Source: Pandoraea oxalativorans
GTDB lineage: Bacteria; Pseudomonadota; Gammaproteobacteria; Burkholderiales; Burkholderiaceae
Direction of reading: 5' to 3'
Length of the DNA: 64,000 bases
Assembly (NCBI RefSeq): GCF_000972785.3
Contig: NZ_CP011253.3
Span: 558,001-622,000, forward strand
Shown here: in pieces, positions 9,616 to 18,423 of the stretch
Layout: each line of letters starts with the position of its first letter
How positions within the stretch are numbered: the stretch's first letter is position 1
Translations under genes and position numbers: made by a program
Notes under the pieces: model-generated
What the model saw: the letters and a program-made list of their open reading frames with translations, nothing else
Told to the model about the DNA's origin: nothing
The model's database searches: none

Positions 9616-10922
9616 GGTTCATCGCGCAATAGCGTGGAGGGATTTGACAAGTTTTCGTACTCTTGATGGCAGGAATTTGCCATCAGGAGTGCGTGGAGAT
9701 GCTGGATCGCAAGCTGCTGGAGTCGCTGGGAGGCTGGCAGGGCTATGCCGTCGAACGCGTGGAGTGGCCCGAGGGCACAGGGCGCACGCTGTCGATCTAT
9801 TTGAAGCCAACCGCCAAGGTGATGCTGTGCGAGCAGTGCGGCGCACGATGTCGCCAGGTCCATGAGACCACGGTGCGCCGGGTGCGAGATCTGCCGTTAT
9901 TTGAGTACCGGGTTGTTCTTCATGTTCCACGCCGGCGCTTGTTGTGTGAGCAATGCGGTGGCCCGCGCCTGGAGCGGCTTACTTGGCTGGGTCGCTACCA
10001 GCGGGTGACGGATCGGCTTGCGGCGGCCTGCAGCCAATTGCTGCAATCGAGCAACGTGCAGGCGGTGGCGAGGTTCTTCGAGCTGGGTTGGCATACCGTC
10101 AAGACGCTGGACAAGGCCCGGCTCCGAGCGTCAGTGCGCGAACCGGATTGGTCCAGGATCGAGTATTTAGCGATGGACGAGTTCGCCCTGCATAAAGGGC
10201 ATCGGTACGCGACGGTAGTCGTCGATCCGATCAGCAGGCAGGTGCTGTGGATCGGCCCAGGACGCTCACGCGAGACGGCTCGGGCGTTCTTCGAGCAATT
10301 GCCGCGTGGGGTCGCCCAACGCATCAAGGCCGTAGCCATCGACATGACTACGGCCTACGAGTTAGAAATCCAGGCCCACTGCCCACGGGCGGAGATCGTC
10401 TATGACTTGTTCCATGTCGTGGCCAAGTACGGACGAGAGGTCATTGATCGGGTGCGCGTGGATCAGGCCAACCAACTGCGCCAGGACCGTCCCGCGCGCC
10501 GGGTCATCAAATCGAGCCGCTGGCTGTTATTGCGCAACCGCGACAAGCTAGACCGGCAGCAGGCCGTCCGGCTCGACGAATTGCTGCAAGCCAACCAGCC
10601 GCTGCTGACGGTCTATGTCCTGAGGGACGAACTCAAGCGGCTCTGGTTCTACCGAAGACCTGCCTGGGCAAAACAAGCCTGGCACCACTGGTGCGAGCAG
10701 GCCGAGCAAAGCGGAATAGCCCCCTTGAACACCTTCGCTCAGCGTCTGAAAGGCTATCTGCATGGCATCCTGGCCAGATGCCGACATCGTCTAAACACCA
10801 GCATCGTTGAGGGCATTAACAACACTATCAAGGTCATTAAGCGGCGCGCCTACGGCTACCGAGACCAGGAATACTTCTTCCTCAAAATCCGCGCCGCCTT
10901 CCCCGGTAATGCTCAATGAACC
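9616..10922 (+). mobile_element. ISL3-family insertion sequence, complete
   Basis: A 1307-bp element bounded by terminal inverted repeats that start GGTTCAT. Left end 9616-9641 and the reverse complement of the right end 10897-10922 agree at 20 of 26 positions. It is flanked by an exact 8-bp direct repeat and carries one intact ISL3 transposase gene whose stop codon lies inside the right repeat. The size matches single-gene ISL3 members. All parts being intact suggests a recent, possibly still mobile, insertion. Confidence 0.93.
9699..10919 (+). CDS. ISL3 family transposase
   Basis: A 406-residue DDE transposase that moves the surrounding element. The N-terminus has an HTH/zinc-binding region with CEQCGARC (residues about 44-51) and a second CEQCG. 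The catalytic core includes MDEFALHKGHRYATVVVDP (first Asp), AVAIDMTTAYELEI and IVYDLFHVV (second Asp), and TSIVEGINNTIKVIKRRAYGYRD (Glu). The ATG at 9699 after GTGGAG is preferred to an earlier in-frame ATG at 9666. Codon use is less GC-biased than in the neighbouring genes. No frameshift or internal stop is seen. Confidence 0.93.
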   Translation: MLDRKLLESLGGWQGYAVERVEWPEGTGRTLSIYLKPTAKVMLCEQCGARCRQVHETTVRRVRDLPLFEYRVVLHVPRRRLLCEQCGGPRLERLTWLGRYQRVTDRLAAACSQLLQSSNVQAVARFFELGWHTVKTLDKARLRASVREPDWSRIEYLAMDEFALHKGHRYATVVVDPISRQVLWIGPGRSRETARAFFEQLPRGVAQRIKAVAIDMTTAYELEIQAHCPRAEIVYDLFHVVAKYGREVIDRVRVDQANQLRQDRPARRVIKSSRWLLLRNRDKLDRQQAVRLDELLQANQPLLTVYVLRDELKRLWFYRRPAWAKQAWHHWCEQAEQSGIAPLNTFAQRLKGYLHGILARCRHRLNTSIVEGINNTIKVIKRRAYGYRDQEYFFLKIRAAFPGNAQ

Positions 10923-10930
10923 ATAAAAAA
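10923..10930. repeat. Target-site duplication, right copy
   Basis: ATAAAAAA, identical to 9608-9615. It is also the T-tract (read on the minus strand) of the rpoH terminator, so the insertion duplicated the T-run of that terminator. Confidence 0.92.
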
Positions 10931-10953
10931 GCCCCGCGAACCTCTCGGGGCTT
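10923..10953 (-). terminator. rpoH terminator next to the insertion sequence
   Basis: On the minus strand the AGCCCCG...CGGGGCT stem with a 9-base loop is followed by TTTTTTAT. It lies about 90 bases after the rpoH stop. The insertion sequence begins immediately beyond the T-run, so termination is probably preserved. Confidence 0.82.
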
Positions 10954-11044
10954 CACGGGGCTTGGGTGTCGGCGATGTTCCGTCGACTGGGAATCGCAGT
11001 GTCGTGTGGCAATTTGTCGCTGCCTCCGACACCCGATCCCGGTA

Positions 11045-11983
11045 TTACGCGTAGGCTTGCAGCGCGCCTTTCATCTTCTTCATGGCGGCCACTTCGATCT
11101 GACGGATTCGCTCGGCGGACACGCCGAATTCGTCTGCCAGTTCGTGCAGCGTGGCGCCACCGCTGCCGTCGTCGGCGACCGACAACCAGCGCGCTTCGAT
11201 GATGCGGCGGCTGCGCGGGTCGAGACGGCCTAGCGCCGTTTGCAGACCGTCGCTCTGCAGATGGTCACGCTCGCGCGCGGCGATCACGGCGGTCGGCTCC
11301 TGGTGGGAGTCGGCCAGATAGGCGATGGGGGCGAAGCTCGCGCTCTCGCCGTCGTCGCTGTGACCTTCGAGGGCGATATCGCCGCCCGACATACGCGTTT
11401 CCATCTCGATGACGTCTTCACGCTTGACGTTCAGATCGCGCGCGACCTGATCGATCTCTTCCGGCGTGAAGGCCTGCAAACCTTGCTTCTGGCTACGCAG
11501 ATTGAAGAACAGCTTGCGCTGGGCCTTGGTCGTGGCGACCTTGACCGTGCGCCAGTTCTTCAGCACGTATTCGTGGATCTCGGCCTTGATCCAGTGCATG
11601 GCGTACGACACGAGCCGGACACCCTGCGTGGGATCGAAGCGCTTGACGGCCTTCATCAGGCCGATATTGCCTTCCTGAATCAGGTCGGCGTGCGGCAGAC
11701 CGTAACCGAGGTAATTACGCGCGATCGAGACCACCAGACGCAGGTGCGAAAGCACGAGCTGGCGGGCGGCTTCAAGATCGTCGTTCTCACGCAGACGCTT
11801 GGCGAGCGACTGCTCTTCCTCGGCGGTGAGCAGGGGAATGCGATGGACAGCCTGAATGTAGCTGTCGATATTGCCCAGACTGCCCGGCAGCATCAACGCC
11901 GACGGGGCAAGTGCAAGGGCACGCGAATTCGGCGCCGTGCCGGTGGCCGGCGTCGTCGGATGCATGGTGGCGGCAGTACTCAA
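11045..11983 (-). CDS. rpoH: RNA polymerase sigma-32 factor
   Basis: RpoH directs RNA polymerase to heat-shock promoters. The 312-residue protein shows sigma region 2 (LRLVVSIARNYLGYGLPHADLIQEGNIGLMKAVKRFDPTQGVRLVSYAMHWIKAEI), the RpoH-specific box QRKLFFNLR between regions 2 and 3, and the region 4 helix-turn-helix (TLHELADEFGVSAERIRQIE). A TTG start at 11983 is chosen because AGGAG lies at proper distance upstream; the ATG six codons later has no ribosome site. A consensus CIRCE operator lies over its promoter, implying HrcA control. Confidence 0.95.
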   Translation of the reverse strand: MSTAATMHPTTPATGTAPNSRALALAPSALMLPGSLGNIDSYIQAVHRIPLLTAEEEQSLAKRLRENDDLEAARQLVLSHLRLVVSIARNYLGYGLPHADLIQEGNIGLMKAVKRFDPTQGVRLVSYAMHWIKAEIHEYVLKNWRTVKVATTKAQRKLFFNLRSQKQGLQAFTPEEIDQVARDLNVKREDVIEMETRMSGGDIALEGHSDDGESASFAPIAYLADSHQEPTAVIAARERDHLQSDGLQTALGRLDPRSRRIIEARWLSVADDGSGGATLHELADEFGVSAERIRQIEVAAMKKMKGALQAYA

Positions 11984-12015
11984 GTGGTGGACTCCTGGTT
12001 AGCCTCTGGGAAAGC

Positions 12016-12045
12016 ATTTTAGCACTCTCTTTCGATGAGTGCTAA
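12016..12045 (-). promoter_or_regulatory. CIRCE operator over the rpoH promoter
   Basis: Bases 12019-12045 read TTAGCACTC, nine spacer bases, GAGTGCTAA, an exact match to the CIRCE consensus bound by the repressor HrcA. On the minus strand a TTAGCA/TAAAAT pair spaced 18 bases (the -10 at 12016-12021) coincides with the two CIRCE arms, so bound HrcA would cover the promoter. The rpoH start is about 33 bases downstream of the -10. Confidence 0.93.
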
Positions 12046-12206
12046 AGACGTTAGAACCCTTACCGGACGGGAAGTTTCCGGCTTCTTGGGGTTTTCCAGC
12101 ACCCCCCGTCAAACGGGAGAAGTCACTGGCGCAAACGTGACCCGGATGGTGTAAATTGCAACCCAAGCCACGAGCGTAAAGTGATGGCGAAGGAAGGGAG
12201 GTCAGC

Positions 12207-12596
12207 ATGGCGGGAAAGCACATTGACGCAGTACGGCAACTCGAATCGGCCCGCTTCGAAGCGATGATCGAAGGCGATGTCGACGAGCTGGAAAAGCTCC
12301 TCGCAGACGATCTGTTCTACGTGCATTCGAATGGCAAACGCGAGACCAAACGCGAATTTCTCGACGCGATCAGCTCCGGCCGCCGCCGTTACCTCGACAT
12401 CGACGTCGACCCGAAAGCGCAGGAACTCCGTCAGTTCGGCGACACGGTGGTCGTCACCGGCAAGCTCAAGGTCGAACTGGAAACCGCGACCGGCTCGCTC
12501 GCGTCGCAAATGACCTACACGGCAGTGCACAAGCTGCTGGCCGAAGCCTGGCGCGTCATCTCCTGGCAGGCAACCCGTATGGCGTCGGCCGACTGA
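12207..12596 (+). CDS. NTF2-like (SnoaL/DUF4440) family protein
   Basis: A 129-residue single-domain protein with the cone-shaped NTF2-like pattern: an N-terminal helix (VRQLESARFEAMIEGDVDELEKLLADDLFYVHSNGKRETKREFLDAISSG) followed by beta strands ending WRVISWQATRM. The family includes ketosteroid isomerase-like enzymes and non-enzymatic binding proteins, so the substrate cannot be assigned. A good GGAGG lies upstream. The gene stands alone between rpoH and the YbiB-like gene. Confidence 0.8.
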   Translation: MAGKHIDAVRQLESARFEAMIEGDVDELEKLLADDLFYVHSNGKRETKREFLDAISSGRRRYLDIDVDPKAQELRQFGDTVVVTGKLKVELETATGSLASQMTYTAVHKLLAEAWRVISWQATRMASAD

Positions 12597-12865
12597 AAGG
12601 GTCAACCGTATTCGGATCGCTGCTCGATGCCCGCTTGAATTCTGACTCGGCCGGTACTCTCCGGGCGTCCTCTCCAAAAAGAAAATTAGACGTGTTTCGG
12701 GATGAAATGTTCCGAAAAACTCTAATTATTATGCGATTTTTGGATTTTGGGACGAATTTCGCGCGAGTTATACGACGTTGTGTGCGTATTTCGTCTCAAC
12801 GAGGTGTTAACGCCGTTGTGTCGCCTGGCGGCCCTGCCAACGGACGTCACCCCCGTTCCTCGCTT

Positions 12866-13879
12866 TCAGCCGGTTAGCCCGACAGCGTGACGAATCACCT
12901 CGACCTGACGGGCGATAGGGGCGGGCACGGGCACCTCGCCCGCAAGCACCGCCTCGATCCACCGGGCCGTGGTCGGGGCGTCGGCCGCAGGTAGTGCTGG
13001 CGGTGCGCCGGTGGCGCCTTCTTCGGCTTCCTGCCATGACCGGTACGCCCCGTCCGAAAACCCGTCGATCGCCGACTGTCGTCGGGCGTCTGCGACCGGT
13101 TCGCCTTCCGTGCCGCGTGCGAGCAGCACCCCGGGGGCGGCGCTGTTGGCCGCATCGGCAAACATTTCGCTCAGCGTCTCCCGGTACTCCGGATGTGTGT
13201 AGTTCACGAGCCGCAGCGCCGGTCCGGCGAACGGCTGCAGAAGTTTGACGACGGTATGCCCGGAATTACGCACGCCCAACGCCGCACGCATCTCCAGGAG
13301 GCGTTCCAGCGCGGGCGAGAGCGCCGCGATTGGCAGATAGGCGACGCGGCGGGTGCGCAGGGCTTCCTCTGCCTCGGCGGCCGTCTGGCTCGCGGGATGA
13401 CCGAGTTCCGCGAAGATCGCCTGCGTGCCGACGCGATTCGCGCCGCTGTGATGTTGTCCGTGCACCAGCACCGGGATGCCCTCGCGCGCGAGCAGCAGCG
13501 CCAGCAACGGCGTGAGGTTCGGTTGTTTGCGCGCGCCGTTGTAGCTCGGCAGCAGCACCGGCGGCGGGGCGTCGGCCGGGGCGACAAGCGGGGTGAATGT
13601 GGCGTGCGCAGCGTCGAGCATGGCGCGCAGTTCGACGGGCGTCTCGCCCTTGATACGGTACGCGATCAGCACGCCGCCCAACTCGGCGGGCGAGACCCGG
13701 TTGGCGAGGATGGCGTCGAACAGCGTGCGGGTTTCGTCCGCGCTCAGCGCGCGTGCGCCTTTCGCACCGCGGGCGATGATCTTGAGCAGCGGGGCGCAGG
13801 CAAAGGGGGCGGTGGAGGTCATGACGCGGTTATCGGTGGAATGCGGCTTCTGGTTCGTGGGCGAGTCGCTATCCATCAT
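12866..13879 (-). CDS. ybiB: YbiB/TrpD2-like nucleic-acid-binding protein
   Basis: About 337 residues with the fold of anthranilate phosphoribosyltransferase: an N-terminal helical domain (LSADETRTLFDAILANRVSPAELGGVLIAYRIKGETPVELRAML) and an alpha/beta domain with PSYNGARKQPNLTPLLALLLAREGIPVLVHG and VRNSGHTVVKLLQPF. These features match the E. coli YbiB (TrpD2) group, which binds DNA and lacks the biosynthetic activity. Tandem ATG codons at 13879/13876 are the likely start; neither has a clear ribosome site. Confidence 0.8.
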   Translation of the reverse strand: MMDSDSPTNQKPHSTDNRVMTSTAPFACAPLLKIIARGAKGARALSADETRTLFDAILANRVSPAELGGVLIAYRIKGETPVELRAMLDAAHATFTPLVAPADAPPPVLLPSYNGARKQPNLTPLLALLLAREGIPVLVHGQHHSGANRVGTQAIFAELGHPASQTAAEAEEALRTRRVAYLPIAALSPALERLLEMRAALGVRNSGHTVVKLLQPFAGPALRLVNYTHPEYRETLSEMFADAANSAAPGVLLARGTEGEPVADARRQSAIDGFSDGAYRSWQEAEEGATGAPPALPAADAPTTARWIEAVLAGEVPVPAPIARQVEVIRHAVGLTG

Positions 13880-14026
13880 ACGCAATCAGGCGTCACCGGG
13901 GCCAGCGCTTGCAGTACCATCTCGTGTTCGGGCGCGCTTGCGGACCCCTCGGATCGTCACGATTCGCGGTCGCCGCGTCTCCCCCAATTTCCGCTCTTCC
14001 GAATTTTCGATTTCGAGGTCAGCACC

Positions 14027-14680
14027 ATGTCCACGCTCACGCTGTACAGCTATTTCCGCAGTTCCGCGGCCTATCGGGTGCGTATCGCCCTGAACCTCAA
14101 AGGACTCGATTACGACATCGTGCCGGTGCATCTGGTGCGCGACGGCGGCGAACATCTCAAACCGGCCTACCGTGCGCTCAACGTCAATGCGCTGGTGCCG
14201 ACGTTTGTCGACGGCGACGTCAACATCCATCAGTCGCTGGCCATCATCGAGTATCTGGAAGACGTGCATCCGACGCCCGCGCTGCTGCCGTCCGACCCGG
14301 CCACGCGCGCGCAGGTCCGCGCGCTGGCGCTGGACATCGCGGCCGACATCCACCCGATCGACAACCTGCGCGTGCTGCGTTTTCTCAAGCACGACATGGG
14401 CGTGACGGAAGACCAGAAGAACGCGTGGTACGTGCATTGGATCGTGGAAGGGTTCAAGGCGCTCGAAGCGCGTCTCGCGGCGCAGACGTCGCCGGGCAAG
14501 TTCGTCGTCGGCGATACGCCGACGCTGGCGGATTGCTGCCTTGTGCCGCAGATCTATAACGCCAATCGCTTCAAGGTCGACATGACGCAATTCCCGCGCA
14601 TTTCCGCCATCCACGCGCATTGCCAGACGCTCGAAGCCTTCCAGCGCGCCGCACCCGAAGCGCAACCCGACGCCGAGTAA
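14027..14680 (+). CDS. maiA: Maleylacetoacetate isomerase (GST zeta class)
   Basis: MaiA isomerises maleylacetoacetate to fumarylacetoacetate in tyrosine/homogentisate degradation, using glutathione. The 217-residue protein has the N-terminal thioredoxin-like domain with YFRSSAAYRVRIALNLKGLDYD (the bacterial form of the zeta-class active-site motif), NVNALVPTFVDGDVNIHQSLAIIEYL for glutathione binding, and the helical C-domain with GKFVVGDTPTLADCCLVPQIYNANRF. No other tyrosine-degradation gene is adjacent, so a related GST role cannot be excluded. Confidence 0.88.
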   Translation: MSTLTLYSYFRSSAAYRVRIALNLKGLDYDIVPVHLVRDGGEHLKPAYRALNVNALVPTFVDGDVNIHQSLAIIEYLEDVHPTPALLPSDPATRAQVRALALDIAADIHPIDNLRVLRFLKHDMGVTEDQKNAWYVHWIVEGFKALEARLAAQTSPGKFVVGDTPTLADCCLVPQIYNANRFKVDMTQFPRISAIHAHCQTLEAFQRAAPEAQPDAE

Positions 14681-14687
14681 GTGGCCG

Positions 14688-15314
14688 ATGATCGATCCGG
14701 CTTTCTGGCGGGGCATGGCGCTCGGCGCCAGCCTCATCATGGCGATTGGCGCGCAGAACGCGTTCGTCTTGCGTCAGGGGATTTTGCGACGTCACGTCGG
14801 CATCGTCGTGACGGTCTGCGCGATTTGCGACATGGCGTTGATCGCCGCAGGCGTGGCGGGCATGGGCGGGCTGATTGCCGCTTATCCGCGCTTCATCACG
14901 ATCGTGACGTGGGGCGGCGCGGCGTTCCTGTTCCTCTACGGCTTGCGGGCGTGGCGCGCGGCGTTTCGCGGCGCGGGGGCGTTGCAGGCGGACGGTAGCC
15001 GCGCGGCGACGCAGGAAATGTCCTGGCAACGCGCCACCGGTCTCGTGCTGATGCTCTCGCTGCTCAACCCGCACGTCTATCTGGACACGGTGATCCTGCT
15101 CGGTGGTATCGGCGCCCGCGAGCCGTCGCCGGCCAACGTGTGGTTCGCAGGCGGCGCGATGATCGCGTCCATCCTCTGGTTCACGGCGCTCGGTTACGGC
15201 GCACGTCTGCTCGCGCCGCTCTTCTCGCGTGCCCGTGCGTGGCAGATTCTCGACGGCGTGGTCGGTCTCATGATGTGGGGGCTTTGCGCGGGGCTCGTCG
15301 CGCAGCAGGTGTAA
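14688..15314 (+). CDS. LysE/ArgO family amino acid exporter
   Basis: A 208-residue inner-membrane protein with about six helices. The start FWRGMALGASLIMAIGAQNAFVLRQGILRRHV and the central LSLLNPHVYLDTVILLGGIG are hallmarks of the LysE/ArgO branch that exports lysine or arginine. The gene begins 7 bases after the maiA stop, so the two may be co-transcribed. The exact substrate cannot be read from sequence. Confidence 0.88.
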   Translation: MIDPAFWRGMALGASLIMAIGAQNAFVLRQGILRRHVGIVVTVCAICDMALIAAGVAGMGGLIAAYPRFITIVTWGGAAFLFLYGLRAWRAAFRGAGALQADGSRAATQEMSWQRATGLVLMLSLLNPHVYLDTVILLGGIGAREPSPANVWFAGGAMIASILWFTALGYGARLLAPLFSRARAWQILDGVVGLMMWGLCAGLVAQQV

Positions 15315-15332
15315 CGTCGTTACGCAGACGAA

Positions 15333-15374
15333 AAGCAAACGGCCCGCCACGTGAGTGTGCGGGCCGTTTGTTTT
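15333..15374. terminator. Bidirectional terminator, LysE-family gene / ftsY
   Basis: AAACGGCCCGC and GCGGGCCGTTT form a perfect stem with an 11-base loop, flanked by A-rich and T-rich runs. It separates the convergent exporter and ftsY genes. Confidence 0.87.
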
Positions 15375-15405
15375 GATACGTCAGCTTTGCGGTGTTGTTC
15401 GCGGC

Positions 15406-16818
15406 TTAGCCCAGCAGGGCGTCGGCGAACTCGCGGGCCGAGAACGGTTGCAGGTCTTCCACCTTCTCGCCCACGCCGATGAAGTACACCGGGACCGGAC
15501 GCTGACGGGCGATGGCCGCCAGAATGCCGCCCTTTGCCGTGCCGTCGAGCTTGGTCACGATGAGACCGGTGAGCGCAAGGGCGTCGTCGAATGCCTTGAC
15601 CTGCGTGAGCGCGTTCTGGCCGGTGTTGGCGTCGATGACGAGCAGCACCTCGTGCGGCGCGCCGTCGGCCGCCTTGCCCAGCACGCGCTTGATCTTCTTG
15701 AGTTCTTCCATCAGGTGCAACTGCGTGGGCAGACGGCCTGCCGTGTCCGCCATCACGATGTCGATCTTGCGCGCGCGGGCGGCGCTCACGGCGTCGAACA
15801 CGACGGCTGCCGGATCGCCGCTTTCCTGCGCAACGACGGCGACGTTGTTGCGTTCGCCCCAGATCGCCAGTTGCTCGCGGGCTGCCGCGCGGAACGTATC
15901 GCCCGCCGCGAGCAGCACGGACTGACCGTAGTGCTGGAAGTGCTTGGCGAGCTTGCCGATGCTGGTCGTCTTGCCTGCGCCGTTCACGCCCGCAATCATC
16001 ACGACCATCGGCGCTTCGCGGCCCAGCACGAGACTCTGTTCGAGCGGTTGCAGCAGGTCGACGAGCAGGTCGTGCAGCGCGCGCTTGACCTGTTCGCCTT
16101 CCGTCAGACGCTCGGCCTTGACCTTCTTGCGCAGGGCGTCGATCAGGTAGGTGGTGGCTTCCACGCCTGCGTCGCTCATCAGGAGGGCGCCTTCGAGCTC
16201 TTCGAACAGGTTCTCGTCGACCTTCACGCCGACGAAGATGCTCGTGATGCCCGAGCTCGTCTTCGACAGCCCGGCCTTCAGGCGGGTCAGCCACGAGCGC
16301 TTGGCGGCCGGCTCAGGTGCCGGCGCTGAGACGATTTCGCCGATGGCTTCGCCCTGCGCGTCTTTCACGACGACCGGGGCGGGCGGCGGGGCTGCCGGGG
16401 CGACGGGTTCAACAGGCTCAACGGGCGCGCTTTGAACGGCAGGGGCGACCGGCGTCGGCTGCGGGGCAGGCGTCGGTGCAACCGCAACCGGCGTGGGTGT
16501 CGTTGGGATATCGCCCCGCGCTGGCTCGGACTGTGCCGAATTTTCGGCAAGGCTGATGGTGGGTCGTGCGGGTTGCGCGGGCTGGACGGCTGGCGTCGGC
16601 GCGGCCGCGGAAGCGGAGGAGGACGGCGCGAGCGGTGCAGGCTGTGCGGGCGCAGCCGACCGAGCCGACGTCGTCGGCTGGTTTGTGGACGGCTGCGGAT
16701 CCTGCGTCTGCGAAACGTCTGCGGAAGACGCTTCGGATTCGGGCGATTCGGTCGGTGCGGGGCTCGTTTCGGCGGCCTTGTTGCCGCCCGACTTGAAGCG
16801 CTTGAAGAAACTGAACAT
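15406..16818 (-). CDS. ftsY: Signal recognition particle receptor FtsY
   Basis: FtsY is the membrane-associated GTPase that receives ribosome-SRP complexes at SecYEG. The 470-residue protein has a long Pro/Ala-rich, low-complexity acidic N-domain (about residues 10-170), then the helical N and GTPase G domains with [18 protein letters not shown] (P-loop), DTAGR and TKLDGTAKGG, ending in IGVGEKVEDLQPFSAREFADALLG. The Ala/Pro stretch is longer than in E. coli but similar low-complexity regions occur in Burkholderiales homologues. Confidence 0.95.
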   Translation of the reverse strand: MFSFFKRFKSGGNKAAETSPAPTESPESEASSADVSQTQDPQPSTNQPTTSARSAAPAQPAPLAPSSSASAAAPTPAVQPAQPARPTISLAENSAQSEPARGDIPTTPTPVAVAPTPAPQPTPVAPAVQSAPVEPVEPVAPAAPPPAPVVVKDAQGEAIGEIVSAPAPEPAAKRSWLTRLKAGLSKTSSGITSIFVGVKVDENLFEELEGALLMSDAGVEATTYLIDALRKKVKAERLTEGEQVKRALHDLLVDLLQPLEQSLVLGREAPMVVMIAGVNGAGKTTSIGKLAKHFQHYGQSVLLAAGDTFRAAAREQLAIWGERNNVAVVAQESGDPAAVVFDAVSAARARKIDIVMADTAGRLPTQLHLMEELKKIKRVLGKAADGAPHEVLLVIDANTGQNALTQVKAFDDALALTGLIVTKLDGTAKGGILAAIARQRPVPVYFIGVGEKVEDLQPFSAREFADALLG

Positions 16819-16989
16819 GGGGTGAGGAACTCGACGTGGGGGCGCGCTATCGGCGTGCGACTATGATTTGTCCTGCCATTCGCGTCGCACAAAACGCCCT
16901 ACAATGGGCAAGTCGTTGTTTCCGACGCGGGAAATGCGACGTATTTTATCAGACGCGAATCGACGTCCATGATGGGCGAAAGGGGATCC

Positions 16990-18409
16990 ATGACGGGAAC
17001 CATGCGCTGGCGACACGCCTTGGCCGGACTGGCCCTGGCTGGTGTGATGAGCCTGGGCCACGCCGCCGACACCGGCGGCAGCAAGACAACGGATAACACT
17101 TCGGAATTCACGCTCTCGAACGGTCTGCGGCTGATCGTGCGCGAAGACCACCGGGGCACCGACGGTCGCCCACGTAGTCTGGTATCGCGCCGGGTCGCTC
17201 GACGAGTTCAACGGCACCACCGGCGTCGCCCACGCGCTTGAGCACATGATGTTCAAGGGCACCAAGACCGTCGGCGCGGGCCAGTTCTCCCGTCAGGTCG
17301 CCGCGCTCGGCGGGCGCGAGAACGCCTTTACCAGCAAGGACTACACCGGGTACTTCGAGCAGACGGAGAAGTCGCGTCTGCCGGAAATGATGCGTCTCGA
17401 AGCCGATCGCATGGCGAATCTGACGCTCTCCGCCGACGAGTTCGCGAAAGAGATTCAGGTGGTGATGGAGGAGCGTCGTCTGCGCACGGACGACCAGCCG
17501 CGTGCCCTGCTCTACGAGCAACTGATGGCGACCGCGCTCGTCGCGAATCCGTATCGTCGCCCGATCGTCGGCTGGATGGACGATCTCCAGCACATGACCG
17601 TGCAGGACACGCGCGACTGGTACGAGCGCTGGTATGCGCCGAACAACGCCGTGGTCGTGGTGAGCGGCGACGTCGATCCCGCACAGGTCAAGGCGCTTGC
17701 CGAGAAGTACTACGGCCCGATCAAATCGCACGCGTTGCCGGACCGTCGTCCGCAGAACGAACCGGCGCAGATGGGCGTGCGCCGCGTGTTCGTCAAAGCA
17801 CCGGCAGAGAACCCGAATGTGATGCTCGCATGGCGTGCGCCGCGTCTGAACGACGTTGAGAAGGACGACGACGTCTACGCATTGCAGGTACTTTCCGCCG
17901 TGCTCGACGGGTACGGCAACGCGCGTCTGACAAGCCGTCTGGTGCGCGAGCAGCGCATTGCGAACGATGTCGGCGCGAGTTACGACGGCGTGGGCCGCGG
18001 CCCGCAGTTCTTCATCATGGACGCGACCCCTGCGCAGGGCAAGACGCCGGAGCAGCTCGAGAAGGCCTTGCGTGCGCAGATCGCCGACATCGCAGCACAC
18101 GGCGTGACCCAGGCCGAGCTCAAGCGCGTGAAGGCGCAGGTGGTGGCGTCGCAGATCTACAAGCGCGACTCGGTGTTCGGTCAGGCGATGGAAATCGGGC
18201 TGAACGAGATGTCTGGCATCTCCTGGCGTCAGATCGATCGCATGCTTGAAAAGGTGAAGGCGGTCACGCCTGCGCAGGTGCAGGCGGTGGCGGGCAAGTA
18301 CTTCGGCGATGAGTCGCTGACGGTGGCCACGCTCGTGCCGCAGCCGATCGACGAGGCGACACGCAAGCGCCGCGCCCAAGGGGCGCAAGACCTGAAGAAC
18401 ATGCGCTGA
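16990..18409 (+). pseudogene. M16 zinc metallopeptidase, frameshifted
   Basis: The gene encodes a secreted M16 (pitrilysin/processing-peptidase) protein, but the reading frame is broken. Codons from the ATG at 16990 (after AAGGGG) give a signal peptide and FTLSNGLRLIVREDHR, then the frame is lost in the GGGG run at 17153-17156. Removing one G continues as APTVAHVVWYRAGSLDEFNG and restores the zinc motif HALEH (17231-17245), running on to 18409. A shortened frame from 17246 would lack HxxEH. The change may be a sequencing error or a true recent mutation; the rest of the gene, about 390 residues, looks fully conserved. Confidence 0.88.
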
Positions 18410-18423
18410 GAGGGCCACACACG

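Noticed and set aside
10963..11033. GGGTGTCGG...CCGACACCC inverted repeat between the IS element and rpoH
   Set aside because: The arms are short and far apart with no T-run; the real rpoH terminator is the compact hairpin at 10923-10953.
17246..18409. A stand-alone M16 gene starting at the ATG at 17246
   Set aside because: It would begin immediately after HALEH and lack the signal peptide and zinc motif; the frameshift explanation fits better.
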